Source: Yersinia enterocolitica subsp. enterocolitica
GTDB taxonomy: Bacteria > Pseudomonadota > Gammaproteobacteria > Enterobacterales > Enterobacteriaceae
DNA length: 64,000 nt
Assembly (NCBI RefSeq): GCF_901472495.1
Contig: NZ_LR590469.1
Location: forward strand, 1,798,001 to 1,862,000
Reading direction: 5' to 3'
In this document: positions 44,114-53,822 of the stretch, in pieces
Layout: each line of letters opens with the position of its first letter
Position numbering within the stretch: position 1 is the stretch's first letter
The notes under the pieces: generated by a model
The model's input: the letters and a program-made list of their open reading frames with translations, nothing else
Told to the model about the DNA's origin: nothing
Database searches by the model: none
Position numbers and translations under genes: made by a program

Positions 44114-47100
44114 CTAGCCCACGGTTGACTCTAATTTCACAATGGATGACCGCATAGGATCTGCATACCAATTATTTGAAGAATTCAACAGAGGTTGTAC
44201 AGGTTCCCATCGTAAATCGGACGTTGAAGACATAGAGTCTATCAGCAAACTGAGATTATCGCCCGCAAGTTGGTACTCATCTGTTTTAAAGGTAAATAAA
44301 CGTCCTCTTTGCTCAGACCCAACAACAAAATAATTTTCTATTGTCACAGTTTTATTTGAATTATTAATATTAATAGTTAAATTACTATCTTGTTTTTTAA
44401 ACTGTAATACACGGTAGTCAATGCCTTTAAAGATAATGCTGTTCCTACCTTTATTATCAAAAATAATGTTATCGCCATGCCCCGGCTCGAAAACGTAACT
44501 ATCATCGCCCTCGCCGCCAGCAAAAACATTAATCCCATCCCCACTATTTAGAATATCGTCGCCCTGACCACCATATAATAAATCATTGCCATTACCACCG
44601 AAAAGCTCATCATGACCATCACCACCTGAAAGCATATTATCACCACCTTTAGCATAAATAATATCATTCCCAACATCACCGTAAATTTTATGTCCACGGC
44701 CACTTAAGTCTGAAATAACATCGTCTCCATGCTTTGCATAAAGTCGATTATCCGCCAGCCTATAACTGTCGGGGATAACAATGTGATCGTTGTCCTCCGT
44801 GGTAGCATAAAGAGTTGGTTGCATTTCTAAAAGTTCAAAAATTTCAGCCGAGGAATCAATATAAAATAATTTTTCATTTTTATCAATTAATGTAATTAAC
44901 TGTTTACCATCAACTAAAGTGAGTTTATGAGAATTGCTAATTTCAATGGATACAAAAGCATCTGGATTATCTTTATGTTTAATAACAATATCACCCAAGA
45001 GATTTTTATCAACATTAAGATCATAACCAGACACATCATCTAAAACCAAGTGCATCGTGTTATTGCTGTGAGGCCCGCCAGCTAAAACCCTGCAATCCAA
45101 ACGCAATGTATTATTTTCATTACCAACAGTAAGTAACAAATTTGGTATATGGTATATATTATCACCCCCATTAGCTGTAATAAAATCTCCGCCACCTAAA
45201 TTTTCAAAGGTACTCCCCAATCCATTGCCGAAAATTGTGTCAATTGTCGCCTTATGTCCATTAAGAGAAGCTTTTATAAATGGTGGAAAATTTATTTCCT
45301 CATCATTTATTTTAATTAAATCACCTTTATATAAGTATTTTGTTATAGTGACTCTAGTTCTCTCTACTGATTGAACATCTTCATTTAAATTTTGCTCAAT
45401 CAATGGATTATAAAATGCAAGCATTTCAAGAGAAGAGTCTAAATTAATGATGTCTTTATCGAGCACCGCAGGCCAATTTGGAACTAAAATCATATTGTCT
45501 GATGTATTTAAAATATAGCTGTGGGTTAACTCTTTTTTATCACCATAACTATTTAATTTAAAAGCGCCCTCAAGCACAACCGTGCTATTATAATTATAAT
45601 CGTCAATGAATTTTATAATCACATCATTATTTTTCAATTCGATTGATTCTATTTTGTCAGATTTTGCTTGTAATTGAATAGTGCTGACTTCATCTAGATC
45701 ATCTTCATAAATAACAACATGAGCAGCTGAATATGGTGCTGAAGATATAATATAAGTATCAATTCCCTCCCCACCAACAGCTGTTCCTCTTAACAATGTT
45801 AGAATATCATTCCCACCACCGCCCTCCAACCGATCTTCTGTATAACCTCCACCACCATTTAAAACATTTACATTATCATCTCCAATTAATAGATCCTTCT
45901 TGTTCTTTTGACCATAGGCATTCTCGATACTCAAAAGTGTTGCGAGTCTAAGTTCATTATTTATATATTTTACGTAGCCACGAGCTAAATTTAGCTCATA
46001 CCCTTCATTGCCAAACCTTAATCCCATTACGATTAAGGTATCACTTCCATCCTGACCGTCCAAAACACTGGCGGGGGAATTAATAGAGGCTTCGACATTA
46101 TCCATTAAATAGAAAACATCTTCTTTATCTCCACCAATAAAAATTTTCGTCCCCTGTCCGACATCAAAACTGTTTTTGTAATCTTTATAACCAATAGCAA
46201 GGTCATCTCCCCAGCCCAGATTAAAATGCGTACTAAAGTCTTCAACATTATCACCCTTAATAGAAAGAACGGAGGTTTCAGTATCCTTATTACGATCATG
46301 CCAATAAGATCGCATGCTATTAAGTGCAGGATGTATGTTAAACATATCCATATTTTTAATAATTGCATTATTCTGTGCATTTCTATTGTGCAAATCTATA
46401 ACATCTTTTTCTATAATGTGAAAATCATCTACATTAACTGTTTTTTCCCAATGGTTCAGTTCGTTTTCAGAGAGTGGTGATCTTGCATCACGCATTAAGG
46501 CATATCGGTACACATGTGGAACTTTATAATTACGTTTTCCTGAAAAAACATCTGAAAACTCATAATTATCATCATGCATATATCCTGTTAGATTTTTCTC
46601 TCTAATTATGTTGTTTATATCATATTCAGAATAATTTTCGGCATGATCAATTTTGTAGACAAACACATATTTTTTCACTGGCGATAAATCTATTCCCTCA
46701 TTTACATATAGGTAGTTATTATATCCCATGGGTTTTATTCGTTGCTCAAAAGCATTTTCAAGAAGATCTTTAATATGTTTTTCTAATTTTTCCTTATCTT
46801 TATCTTTTAATCTTTGCACAATATATTTTTCTGGTTCTGCACCAAAAGCCAAACGAATGCCTGTTTTGAAGATTTCCCACCCACTGAGATCTATTTCACG
46901 CTTAATATACTCAACCTGACGTATCGCATTGTATGTCATCCCCCCCAACATTATAGCGGCCCCAGTTAATATCCCAATAGGGCCGGCCGTACTTATCCCA
47001 ATAGCTAATGCTACCGCAGTTGCTATACTGACTGCTGCACCAATGGTTGAAAAGCTGCTATTAATAAAATAATCATTTCGTAATTCAGGGTTGGTTTCTT

Positions 47101-50100
47101 TAATTGCTTTAGACAAATTATCAATAGCATCATAAATATCAAAAGCAGCAGAAGCCATATTTAATGATGAACCTGCATATTTAGCTGATTTAGCACCCGC
47201 CTGATAGCCAAGACGAGCAGCACCATATCGAGAACCTGATGATAATTTTTTGTTAAAATAGTAATGTAATTTATTAAATGTCGGCTGCATAACATCAGTG
47301 CCGAAATCAACTACAGTAGAACTCCAGCCCAGAGCCAACTGTTTAATTATTTCCTGACGTTCTTCATCGCTGATATTAGGGTCTTGTAACCTTTTAGACA
47401 TACTGACACTAGAAACAGACAATCTGGCAATACTGAACAACTGAGTTGCCTTTCCTGTGTAAGCACCAATAGATTGTAAGCGACTGGATGTCGCAGTAAC
47501 TGTAGCGAACCCCCGCCATAAATAAGGACTAATTTTTCCGTCGGTATTGACGAAATGCTTTATGGTATCAAGTCGCTTTTGTGCTTCGTTGACGACTACC
47601 GGGTCATGATGCGGTAGTAATAGGCTACTGGCACTATCATCATTAATAAATAATTTTCTCACAACTTTCAAAGAGAGCTGGAGCTCAGGATTAGTCGGGT
47701 CAGTAGCAGTATAAAAATCATTTAATTTTGAAGGATCGAAATGCAAATGATTGCGCCAATTAGCGTTAGCTGAAATAGCAGCAGTAGTAATAATTTTGCC
47801 ATCAATTGCCATTCCCATATCATATAATGTACTGTAAGAAATGGTGTCGCCATTAAGGTATGTTATGCCCAACTTGACTAATTTATCTCTCTCACTGACT
47901 ATGTTTTGTTGATATAAATTCCCCAGGGGAACCTGTGCGTAAAAATCCGAGGAAACGGGAAATTCTAAGTGATATAAGTGATATTCAATTTGGAGTAATT
48001 CGCGACCATCATTCAAATCAGAGAGATAATTATTCAATATTAAGGAAAGTTTTTTATTGGCGTTCTCTTGATTATTAGCGCTAAAAGAATATTCCCATCC
48101 TTCGGTATTATAAACAGAGTAAATATACCCACCCCTACTTTTGTGACAAAATAAATTAAACACCTTTTTATTGACCATTAATTGATACCCACCGGAATCG
48201 TCAATTTTTATACCGTTCTCTATTTTTTCAGTTAATACTTTCTTATGAATATCAATGTATTTTATTTCATCTAAAGCGTAAAAGTTCTGTCTGAACTTAT
48301 CTAATTGTTCTAATTCATCTTTACTGGCAAAGCCTGAAGCGCTAACATAGTTCAATTCGTTATACTTATTGATCTTGTCTTTAAATTTATTTTTTTTCCC
48401 TTTATTTGCATAATAAAGATACAGCACACCTAAATTAATTTGTCTTTTTATAGATAAATTTAAATCCAATGCTAGCGTTAAATTCTGACTACTATGAGAG
48501 GCATTATCAATATTATATTTAATTGAATTATTCATTAACCATAATTTATTTTCTACCTTATTTACATACCATTTCTTACTAAATTCCAATGCTTGGTGGG
48601 GTTTAATTGTTGTAAATTCAGGATTATTAGCGCTCACATATTGTAGAGTTAATAATTCCTGCCTACTTTTAAGATAATATTTACTATCTGCAATGTTTTT
48701 TAATATTTCCCTATTGGTGAGTTCATCACTGCCAGAGTCAAAGAACGTTGTTAATGAGGCCTTAGGATCTGAGCTAATTTCTACAGGTGAAACCCGACCT
48801 TGTGATAATAAATCCAATGTTTGGATTGCATTTTTAGCTCGTGCGTTTAATGATTCTAATTCAGGATTGTAGCATGGTATATCTTTATATTTTTCCGGTG
48901 GTGTACCTTTCAATAGAGAAAGTGGTGCCCCCTTAAATGGACTAATATAACCCCTATAACTTAGATCTTTAATTACCCCATGTTCAACTTGATATTTTAA
49001 TATTCTATTAATATCCTTTTTTAACTCTCTAAATACACTATCGATACTATAGTTTTCAATGTGAACATTGAAAACTATAGTATCGGAATTTATTTCCACA
49101 ACTATGTTTTTCACCTTATTTGAGTTATCATCTAAAGCAAAATCAATAATTCTAGCCGTATTTTTTGAATTATCTATATCAAATATTATTTGATTTTCCT
49201 TCATAGATTTTAAGACATAGGCCTCTTCACCATCACGCGCAACTTTCCAGACGCTATCATCATTTTTATGATTTGGATTCTCTTCGAATTTGATATGATC
49301 GACCGAAAAGTCAAAATTTGCCACGAGGGTGTCTTTAACTGATTGATTAAAGTAGCCTTCCTTAGTTAATAATTTGTCTACATGGCGCTTAAATTCAGCG
49401 TAATTATCATAAACTTTAGCACCATTATTAGGATCAAAAAAAGTCCAATAAGTAGAAGTTCTATCTTTAATAACAGAAATTGCCATAGCATGTGTAGGTG
49501 ATAAAAGTGACACATAAACACTTTTATCTATATTAGCTAAATTTGACATCAGTACGTTATATTCAGCCTCTCTCTCTGTTAAAGAATTAGTCATTACTTG
49601 CTGTTTATAATCCTCATTTCCAATACCAAATGGATATAAGCCTCTTTTTAATAAAAAAGCACCATAATTATCATGATATCTTTTCTTTTCAGCCAGAATA
49701 GCCTCTCCTAATAATAATGCAAAATCTTTTGATGTTATCATGAAGTTTTCATTTTCCCCCTCATCTCTCCCATCCAATTTTTTATAAAACCCCATCAAAA
49801 TATTATCTGCTAATGAATCTATTTTATAACTATTTCCTTTTCCATTTATTTTAGTGGAGTTTATTATTTTTTCAAACTCCTCACTATTGTCAGCAACATA
49901 TTTATTTATAATGCCAACTAATTTTTTACATTTTACTTTCCCATATACCGCACCTTCTTTTATCTCAGAATAAAATTTCAATACATCAACATTTGTTACC
50001 ATTGATTTTTCTGAATGAAGAAAATTAATTATATTTTTAAAATCAACTCTGAGCTTGACATGATTACCAAGTATATTTTGGCTATATTGCATTTTCTGCA

Positions 50101-50452
50101 ACAATTCCAGCTCGGTGTAAAGAAATTGCCGATGATATTGCATTAATAACTTACGCTTAATATCAGTTGGATCTCTATTCGATATTGCCGCATTTTTTTT
50201 ATAACTATCTATTGCCTGTTGCAGCCAGTTGAAATATCTCTTTCCACCGCCTACACCATAATTTCTTTCCTCCATAAGAAATTTTGCTGATAAAGCATAG
50301 CATATTCCATTGTGAAACTGTTTAGCCGCTTTTTCGTCACCCTGACTAATTGTGTAATATCCTATTTCGAAAATTGACTTTTTTAATTTCACAAGTAAAT
50401 CATTAGCCTGATTAAAATAGAATGACTCCTCTTTTATATATCCCACATCCAC
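44114..50452 (-). CDS. Giant modular toxin: C58-like protease, TcdA/TcdB-type pore region, RTX repeats
   Basis: This 2112-residue protein is a strong toxin candidate. Its N-terminal part has a possible papain-like triad: Cys51 in HNGICYALSA, His321 in SPTHAMAISV and Asp340 in FFDPNNG, resembling C58 (YopT-type) peptidases, although the Cys-His distance is longer than in YopT. At about 900-1250 it has features of the TcdA/TcdB/Mcf-type translocation domain, with a hydrophobic stretch near 1127-1177 (SIATAVALAIGISTAG). Calcium-binding nonapeptides of RTX type are visible at about 1517-1564 and clearly at about 1897-1994 (GGDGHDELFGGNGNDLLYGG). The last 110 residues could be a type I secretion signal. 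The gene is AT-rich and sits alone between yfcH and hisP, without hlyB, hlyD, tolC or acyltransferase genes. I infer a secreted toxin that delivers a protease; no known name can be given. Confidence 0.82.
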   Translation of the reverse strand: MDVGYIKEESFYFNQANDLLVKLKKSIFEIGYYTISQGDEKAAKQFHNGICYALSAKFLMEERNYGVGGGKRYFNWLQQAIDSYKKNAAISNRDPTDIKRKLLMQYHRQFLYTELELLQKMQYSQNILGNHVKLRVDFKNIINFLHSEKSMVTNVDVLKFYSEIKEGAVYGKVKCKKLVGIINKYVADNSEEFEKIINSTKINGKGNSYKIDSLADNILMGFYKKLDGRDEGENENFMITSKDFALLLGEAILAEKKRYHDNYGAFLLKRGLYPFGIGNEDYKQQVMTNSLTEREAEYNVLMSNLANIDKSVYVSLLSPTHAMAISVIKDRTSTYWTFFDPNNGAKVYDNYAEFKRHVDKLLTKEGYFNQSVKDTLVANFDFSVDHIKFEENPNHKNDDSVWKVARDGEEAYVLKSMKENQIIFDIDNSKNTARIIDFALDDNSNKVKNIVVEINSDTIVFNVHIENYSIDSVFRELKKDINRILKYQVEHGVIKDLSYRGYISPFKGAPLSLLKGTPPEKYKDIPCYNPELESLNARAKNAIQTLDLLSQGRVSPVEISSDPKASLTTFFDSGSDELTNREILKNIADSKYYLKSRQELLTLQYVSANNPEFTTIKPHQALEFSKKWYVNKVENKLWLMNNSIKYNIDNASHSSQNLTLALDLNLSIKRQINLGVLYLYYANKGKKNKFKDKINKYNELNYVSASGFASKDELEQLDKFRQNFYALDEIKYIDIHKKVLTEKIENGIKIDDSGGYQLMVNKKVFNLFCHKSRGGYIYSVYNTEGWEYSFSANNQENANKKLSLILNNYLSDLNDGRELLQIEYHLYHLEFPVSSDFYAQVPLGNLYQQNIVSERDKLVKLGITYLNGDTISYSTLYDMGMAIDGKIITTAAISANANWRNHLHFDPSKLNDFYTATDPTNPELQLSLKVVRKLFINDDSASSLLLPHHDPVVVNEAQKRLDTIKHFVNTDGKISPYLWRGFATVTATSSRLQSIGAYTGKATQLFSIARLSVSSVSMSKRLQDPNISDEERQEIIKQLALGWSSTVVDFGTDVMQPTFNKLHYYFNKKLSSGSRYGAARLGYQAGAKSAKYAGSSLNMASAAFDIYDAIDNLSKAIKETNPELRNDYFINSSFSTIGAAVSIATAVALAIGISTAGPIGILTGAAIMLGGMTYNAIRQVEYIKREIDLSGWEIFKTGIRLAFGAEPEKYIVQRLKDKDKEKLEKHIKDLLENAFEQRIKPMGYNNYLYVNEGIDLSPVKKYVFVYKIDHAENYSEYDINNIIREKNLTGYMHDDNYEFSDVFSGKRNYKVPHVYRYALMRDARSPLSENELNHWEKTVNVDDFHIIEKDVIDLHNRNAQNNAIIKNMDMFNIHPALNSMRSYWHDRNKDTETSVLSIKGDNVEDFSTHFNLGWGDDLAIGYKDYKNSFDVGQGTKIFIGGDKEDVFYLMDNVEASINSPASVLDGQDGSDTLIVMGLRFGNEGYELNLARGYVKYINNELRLATLLSIENAYGQKNKKDLLIGDDNVNVLNGGGGYTEDRLEGGGGNDILTLLRGTAVGGEGIDTYIISSAPYSAAHVVIYEDDLDEVSTIQLQAKSDKIESIELKNNDVIIKFIDDYNYNSTVVLEGAFKLNSYGDKKELTHSYILNTSDNMILVPNWPAVLDKDIINLDSSLEMLAFYNPLIEQNLNEDVQSVERTRVTITKYLYKGDLIKINDEEINFPPFIKASLNGHKATIDTIFGNGLGSTFENLGGGDFITANGGDNIYHIPNLLLTVGNENNTLRLDCRVLAGGPHSNNTMHLVLDDVSGYDLNVDKNLLGDIVIKHKDNPDAFVSIEISNSHKLTLVDGKQLITLIDKNEKLFYIDSSAEIFELLEMQPTLYATTEDNDHIVIPDSYRLADNRLYAKHGDDVISDLSGRGHKIYGDVGNDIIYAKGGDNMLSGGDGHDELFGGNGNDLLYGGQGDDILNSGDGINVFAGGEGDDSYVFEPGHGDNIIFDNKGRNSIIFKGIDYRVLQFKKQDSNLTININNSNKTVTIENYFVVGSEQRGRLFTFKTDEYQLAGDNLSLLIDSMSSTSDLRWEPVQPLLNSSNNWYADPMRSSIVKLESTVG
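49042..49085. repeat. 44-bp near-perfect palindrome inside the toxin gene
   Basis: Two arms of 21 bases, CGATACTATAGTTTTCAATGT and its exact complement, are separated by 2 bases (49063-49064). The palindrome codes for residues of about 456-470 in the toxin frame without breaking it. It would make a very stable hairpin in the mRNA. Confidence 0.9.
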
Positions 50453-50702
50453 CTCAAATTAATAAATTACCTTATATTAAGCATACATTAGCGCAGATTC
50501 TAAAATAAAAATAATTTTATTATAGAATCTATTTAACTTAAATCATAACGCAGGCGTGATATATTACTTAAAATAATAATTAATAATTATTTTAAAAAGC
50601 AACATATTATCAATTTAGATATAATTTTATGTTATCTTTAACGTGGCTTATAACCACTATTGGAGAAACAACAAATTATCCAATAAGTGGTTATCGACGA
50701 TA
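50453..50702. other. Toxin promoter region and hisP 3' inverted repeat
   Basis: This is the AT-rich leader of the toxin gene. An imperfect palindrome at about 50496-50532 (AGATTCTAAAATAAAA / TTTTATTATAGAATCT) could be a regulator site. At 50650-50694 the arms ATAACCACTATTGGA and TCCAATAAGTGGTTAT form a long hairpin just after the hisP stop, probably its terminator or 3' stabiliser, although no T-run follows. Confidence 0.6.
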
Positions 50703-51521
50703 TTACTTCAATGCACCGGAAAGGAACTGCTGCAAGCGAGGGCTTTTAGGATTACCAAATAGCTCGGCGGGCGGGCCTTCTTCTTCGATTAATCCTTTGT
50801 GCAAGAAAATAACATGACTGGAAACATGGCGGGCGAACTCCATTTCGTGGGTCACCACTACCATGGTTTTCCCCTCTTCTGCCAGTTTCTGCATAATTCG
50901 TAGAACTTCCCCGACCAATTCTGGATCCAGCGCAGAAGTCGGCTCATCAAATAGTAATACATCCGGCTCCATCGCCAATGCTCGCGCAATAGAGACACGT
51001 TGCTGTTGACCACCGGAAAGATGTACTGGATATTTGGCTCGCGCACGCTCATCAATACCGACTTTATCCAGATAACGGATAGCACGCTCTTTGGCTACTG
51101 ATTTACTCAGCCCTAATACCTGCACCGGCGCTTCCATCACATTTTCTAATACTGTCATATGGCTCCATAAATTAAAATGCTGGAATACCATCGTCAGCCG
51201 AGTGCGTAGTAATTGCAGCTCTTTTTTATCAAAAACCTTTAATTGTCCGTCTTTATCGCGCACCAGTCGAATATCTTGATTATTGACACTGATCGACCCT
51301 TCGCTGGGTTTTTCCAGGAAGTTGATACAACGTAAAAAGGTACTTTTCCCCGATCCAGACGAACCAATAATAGAAATAACGTCCCCCGCTTTGGCTGAGA
51401 GTGAAACGCCTTTTAACACCTCATGTTCCCCATAATGCTTATGCAATTCGGTCACCGACAGTTTGGTTTCAGCTATTTTAGGTTTTAGTGTGTCAGTCAT
51501 AGTTTTTAATGTGTCAGTCAT
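50703..51521 (-). CDS. hisP: Histidine/basic amino acid ABC transporter ATPase
   Basis: HisP powers uptake of histidine and related basic amino acids with HisM, HisQ and HisJ. Walker A is GSSGSGKST, the signature LSGGQQQR and Walker B VLLFDEP. I start at 51521, with GGAG 6 nt upstream, giving 272 residues, some 15 more than E. coli. The extra residues come from a tandem duplication of MTDTLK codons (MTDTLKTMTDTLKPK). The second ATG at 51500 is an alternative start. The frame upstream of 51521 overlaps the hisM end and is not used. Confidence 0.96.
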   Translation of the reverse strand: MTDTLKTMTDTLKPKIAETKLSVTELHKHYGEHEVLKGVSLSAKAGDVISIIGSSGSGKSTFLRCINFLEKPSEGSISVNNQDIRLVRDKDGQLKVFDKKELQLLRTRLTMVFQHFNLWSHMTVLENVMEAPVQVLGLSKSVAKERAIRYLDKVGIDERARAKYPVHLSGGQQQRVSIARALAMEPDVLLFDEPTSALDPELVGEVLRIMQKLAEEGKTMVVVTHEMEFARHVSSHVIFLHKGLIEEEGPPAELFGNPKSPRLQQFLSGALK

Positions 51522-51535
51522 AAGGTTCTCCGTAC

Positions 51536-52252
51536 TTAATGCGATGCCTGAGGTTTTATATGTGCCAGCCAACGTTTCTCTGCCTGGCGGAATAGGCTAA
51601 TTAGTGTAAAGGAGATAATCAGATAAAGTACGGCAGCAATACCAAAAGCATAAAACGGCTGATATGTCGCAGCGTTAATATCACGCGCTATTTTCAGTAT
51701 ATCTGGCACAGTGGCGGTAAAAGCCAACGCGGTAGAATGCAGCATTAAAATAACTTCATTACTATAGGCGGGTAAAGCAATACGCAATGCGGAAGGTAAA
51801 ATAATGCAGCGATACATTTTAAAGCGCGAGAAACCATAGGCTCTTGCTGCTTCAATTTCACCGTGTGGTACTGATCGAATAGCACCGGCGAATATCTCGG
51901 TGGTGTAAGCACAGGTATTTAGCGTCAATGCCAAAATAGTACAATTCAATCCACTGCGGAAGAAAGCATTAAGTAGATCGTTGCCTCGGACTATCTCCAG
52001 GCTGTACATACCGGAATAGAATACCAACAATTGCACGTATAACGGCGTACCGCGAAAGATATAAGTAAATATCCACACTGGTAAGCGAATCCAGCGCCGC
52101 TCGGCGACACGCGCTACCGCCAACGGAATAGCAAGCAACCCGCCCATCACAACTGAGGAGATTAATAGCCATAGTGTTACGGCCATGCCGGTAAATCGAT
52201 AACCGTCACTCCAAAGCAGGGCTTGCCAATATTGATGTAGGATTTCAATCAT
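51536..52252 (-). CDS. hisM: Histidine ABC transporter permease M
   Basis: This 238-residue inner-membrane permease is as long as E. coli HisM and starts MIEILHQYWQALLWSDGYRF at 52252. The EAA loop, which contacts HisP, is SVPHGEIEAARAYGFSRFKM. Five membrane segments are visible. Its start overlaps the hisQ stop (ATGA), so translation is probably coupled. Confidence 0.97.
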   Translation of the reverse strand: MIEILHQYWQALLWSDGYRFTGMAVTLWLLISSVVMGGLLAIPLAVARVAERRWIRLPVWIFTYIFRGTPLYVQLLVFYSGMYSLEIVRGNDLLNAFFRSGLNCTILALTLNTCAYTTEIFAGAIRSVPHGEIEAARAYGFSRFKMYRCIILPSALRIALPAYSNEVILMLHSTALAFTATVPDILKIARDINAATYQPFYAFGIAAVLYLIISFTLISLFRQAEKRWLAHIKPQASH

Positions 52253-52935
52253 AGTTCGGCCCTCTTCACTCCGTGGGAATAGCGCCGTTCCAGCCACAGT
52301 AAAATACCATTGGATAAGGTGGTAAAAATGAGATAAACCACGCCAGCCACCAATGCGAAGAAAAATGGTTGATAAGTCCCCTTTCCAGCCAACTGAGTTG
52401 CTTTAACGACATCATTCAATCCCAAAATAGAGACTAAAGCTGTCGCCTTGAGAATAACTTGCCAATTATTACCAATGCCTGGCAACGCATAACGCATCAT
52501 GGCAGGAAACATAATTCTGCGGAAAATCTGGCTGGAAGAGAAACCAAATGCTCTGGCGGCTTCAATCTGGCCGGTTGGAACCGCCATATAAGCGCCACGG
52601 AATGTTTCAGTGAAATAAGCACCATAGATAAAACCGAGGGTGATAATCCCAGCTGAAAGGGGATCAATATTGATTTGTTCAAAACCAAGGGATTCAGTAA
52701 TGCTATTTAGGGCTATCTGCAAACCATAAAAGATAAGCAACATCAAAACTAAATCAGGGACACCACGTATCAACGTGGTGTAGCACTCAAATAAGCCAGA
52801 TAACAGCCGATTTGACGATAATTTCCCACCGGCACCTATTAAGCCGATAATCACTGATAGCAGCACTGAGCACAGTGCTAGCTCCAGTGTCACCAGCGCA
52901 CCTTCAAATATCAGTTTGGAATATCCATCCAGCAT
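52249..52935 (-). CDS. hisQ: Histidine ABC transporter permease Q
   Basis: This 228-residue partner permease starts MLDGYSKLIFEGALVTLELA. The EAA loop is AVPTGQIEAARAFGFSSSQI. It forms a heterodimer with HisM in the inner membrane. About 104 bases with a strong hairpin separate it from hisJ. Confidence 0.97.
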   Translation of the reverse strand: MLDGYSKLIFEGALVTLELALCSVLLSVIIGLIGAGGKLSSNRLLSGLFECYTTLIRGVPDLVLMLLIFYGLQIALNSITESLGFEQINIDPLSAGIITLGFIYGAYFTETFRGAYMAVPTGQIEAARAFGFSSSQIFRRIMFPAMMRYALPGIGNNWQVILKATALVSILGLNDVVKATQLAGKGTYQPFFFALVAGVVYLIFTTLSNGILLWLERRYSHGVKRAEL

Positions 52936-52994
52936 CTGGGTTATCCTATTCTACTGAGTAAGGAGTCTGGTTAATTACTTTGGCTAGTCGCTAT

Positions 52995-53027
52995 AACGGC
53001 CCCTGCCTATTTAGGCAGAGGCTGTTA
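52995..53027. terminator. Hairpin between hisJ and hisQ
   Basis: AACGGCCCCTGCCT and AGGCAGAGGCTGTT form a stem around ATTT. It lies 13 bases after the hisJ stop and has no T-run on the minus strand. It probably stabilises the hisJ mRNA or partly terminates it, which would favour the binding protein over the permease, as REP hairpins do in Salmonella. Confidence 0.6.
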
Positions 53028-53039
53028 CAACAAGCGGGA

Positions 53040-53822
53040 TTAACCGCCGTAAACATCAAAGTCGAAATATTTTTTCGCGAGCTTGTCGTAGGTACCATCT
53101 TGGCGCATTTCTGCAAAGGCTTTATCCAGCGCCGCTTTCAGTTCTGCGTCATCTTTACGCAGGCCCATACCCGTACCTACACCAAAGAATTCATCATTTT
53201 TAACTGATGGGCCAGCGAAGGCATAACCCTTCCCTGCTTCTTGTTTCAGGAAACCCTCACTGCCAGCGACTTCATCCTGGAAAGCAGCATCAATGCGGCC
53301 AGAGCTTAAGTCGGAATAAATCAAATCCTGATTCTGATAGGCGACAACATCAATGCCTTTTGGCTGCCACTCAGCATTAGCAAATGCTTCCTGAGTCGAG
53401 CCTTGTAATACACCAACACGTTTGCCTTTCAATGCCACCAATGTTGGCTCAATTTTGCTGTCTTTTGGCGCGATCAAACGAGCATTAGCTGCATAAAGTT
53501 TGTCGGTGAAGGCGATTTCTTTTTGGCGTTTTTCAGTAATTGAAAGTGAAGAGATAATGGCATCGATCTTTTTAGCTTTCAGCGATGGAATAAGTGCATC
53601 GAAATCACTTTCAACAAAAGTACATTTAGTATCAATACGATTACATAACTCTTTGGCGATATCGATATCAAAACCTACCAACTCACCACTGGCATTTTTT
53701 GATTCGAAAGGAGCATAAGTTGGATCTGTACCAATTTTGATATCTTTAGGAATAGCAGCAAAAGCAGTGCTGGCAGCAGCCAATGCTAATACGAGAGGCA
53801 GAACCAAAATTTTCTTATTCAT
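53040..53822 (-). CDS. hisJ: Periplasmic histidine/lysine-arginine-ornithine binding protein
   Basis: This 260-residue secreted protein has a signal peptide MNKKILVLPLVLALAAASTA, cleaved near FA-AIP. The mature part is a type II binding protein: IKIGTDPTYAPFESKNASGE, LVGFDIDIAKELCNRI and the CNRIDTKCTF disulphide pair typical of HisJ/ArgT. Only one such gene is present, whereas E. coli has argT and hisJ side by side. It is the first gene of the hisJQMP operon. Confidence 0.95.
   Translation of the reverse strand: MNKKILVLPLVLALAAASTAFAAIPKDIKIGTDPTYAPFESKNASGELVGFDIDIAKELCNRIDTKCTFVESDFDALIPSLKAKKIDAIISSLSITEKRQKEIAFTDKLYAANARLIAPKDSKIEPTLVALKGKRVGVLQGSTQEAFANAEWQPKGIDVVAYQNQDLIYSDLSSGRIDAAFQDEVAGSEGFLKQEAGKGYAFAGPSVKNDEFFGVGTGMGLRKDDAELKAALDKAFAEMRQDGTYDKLAKKYFDFDVYGG

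Noticed and set aside
46226..46480. Small hydrophobic frame opposite the toxin gene
   Set aside because: It is AT-rich antisense noise within the toxin reading frame, with no ribosome site.
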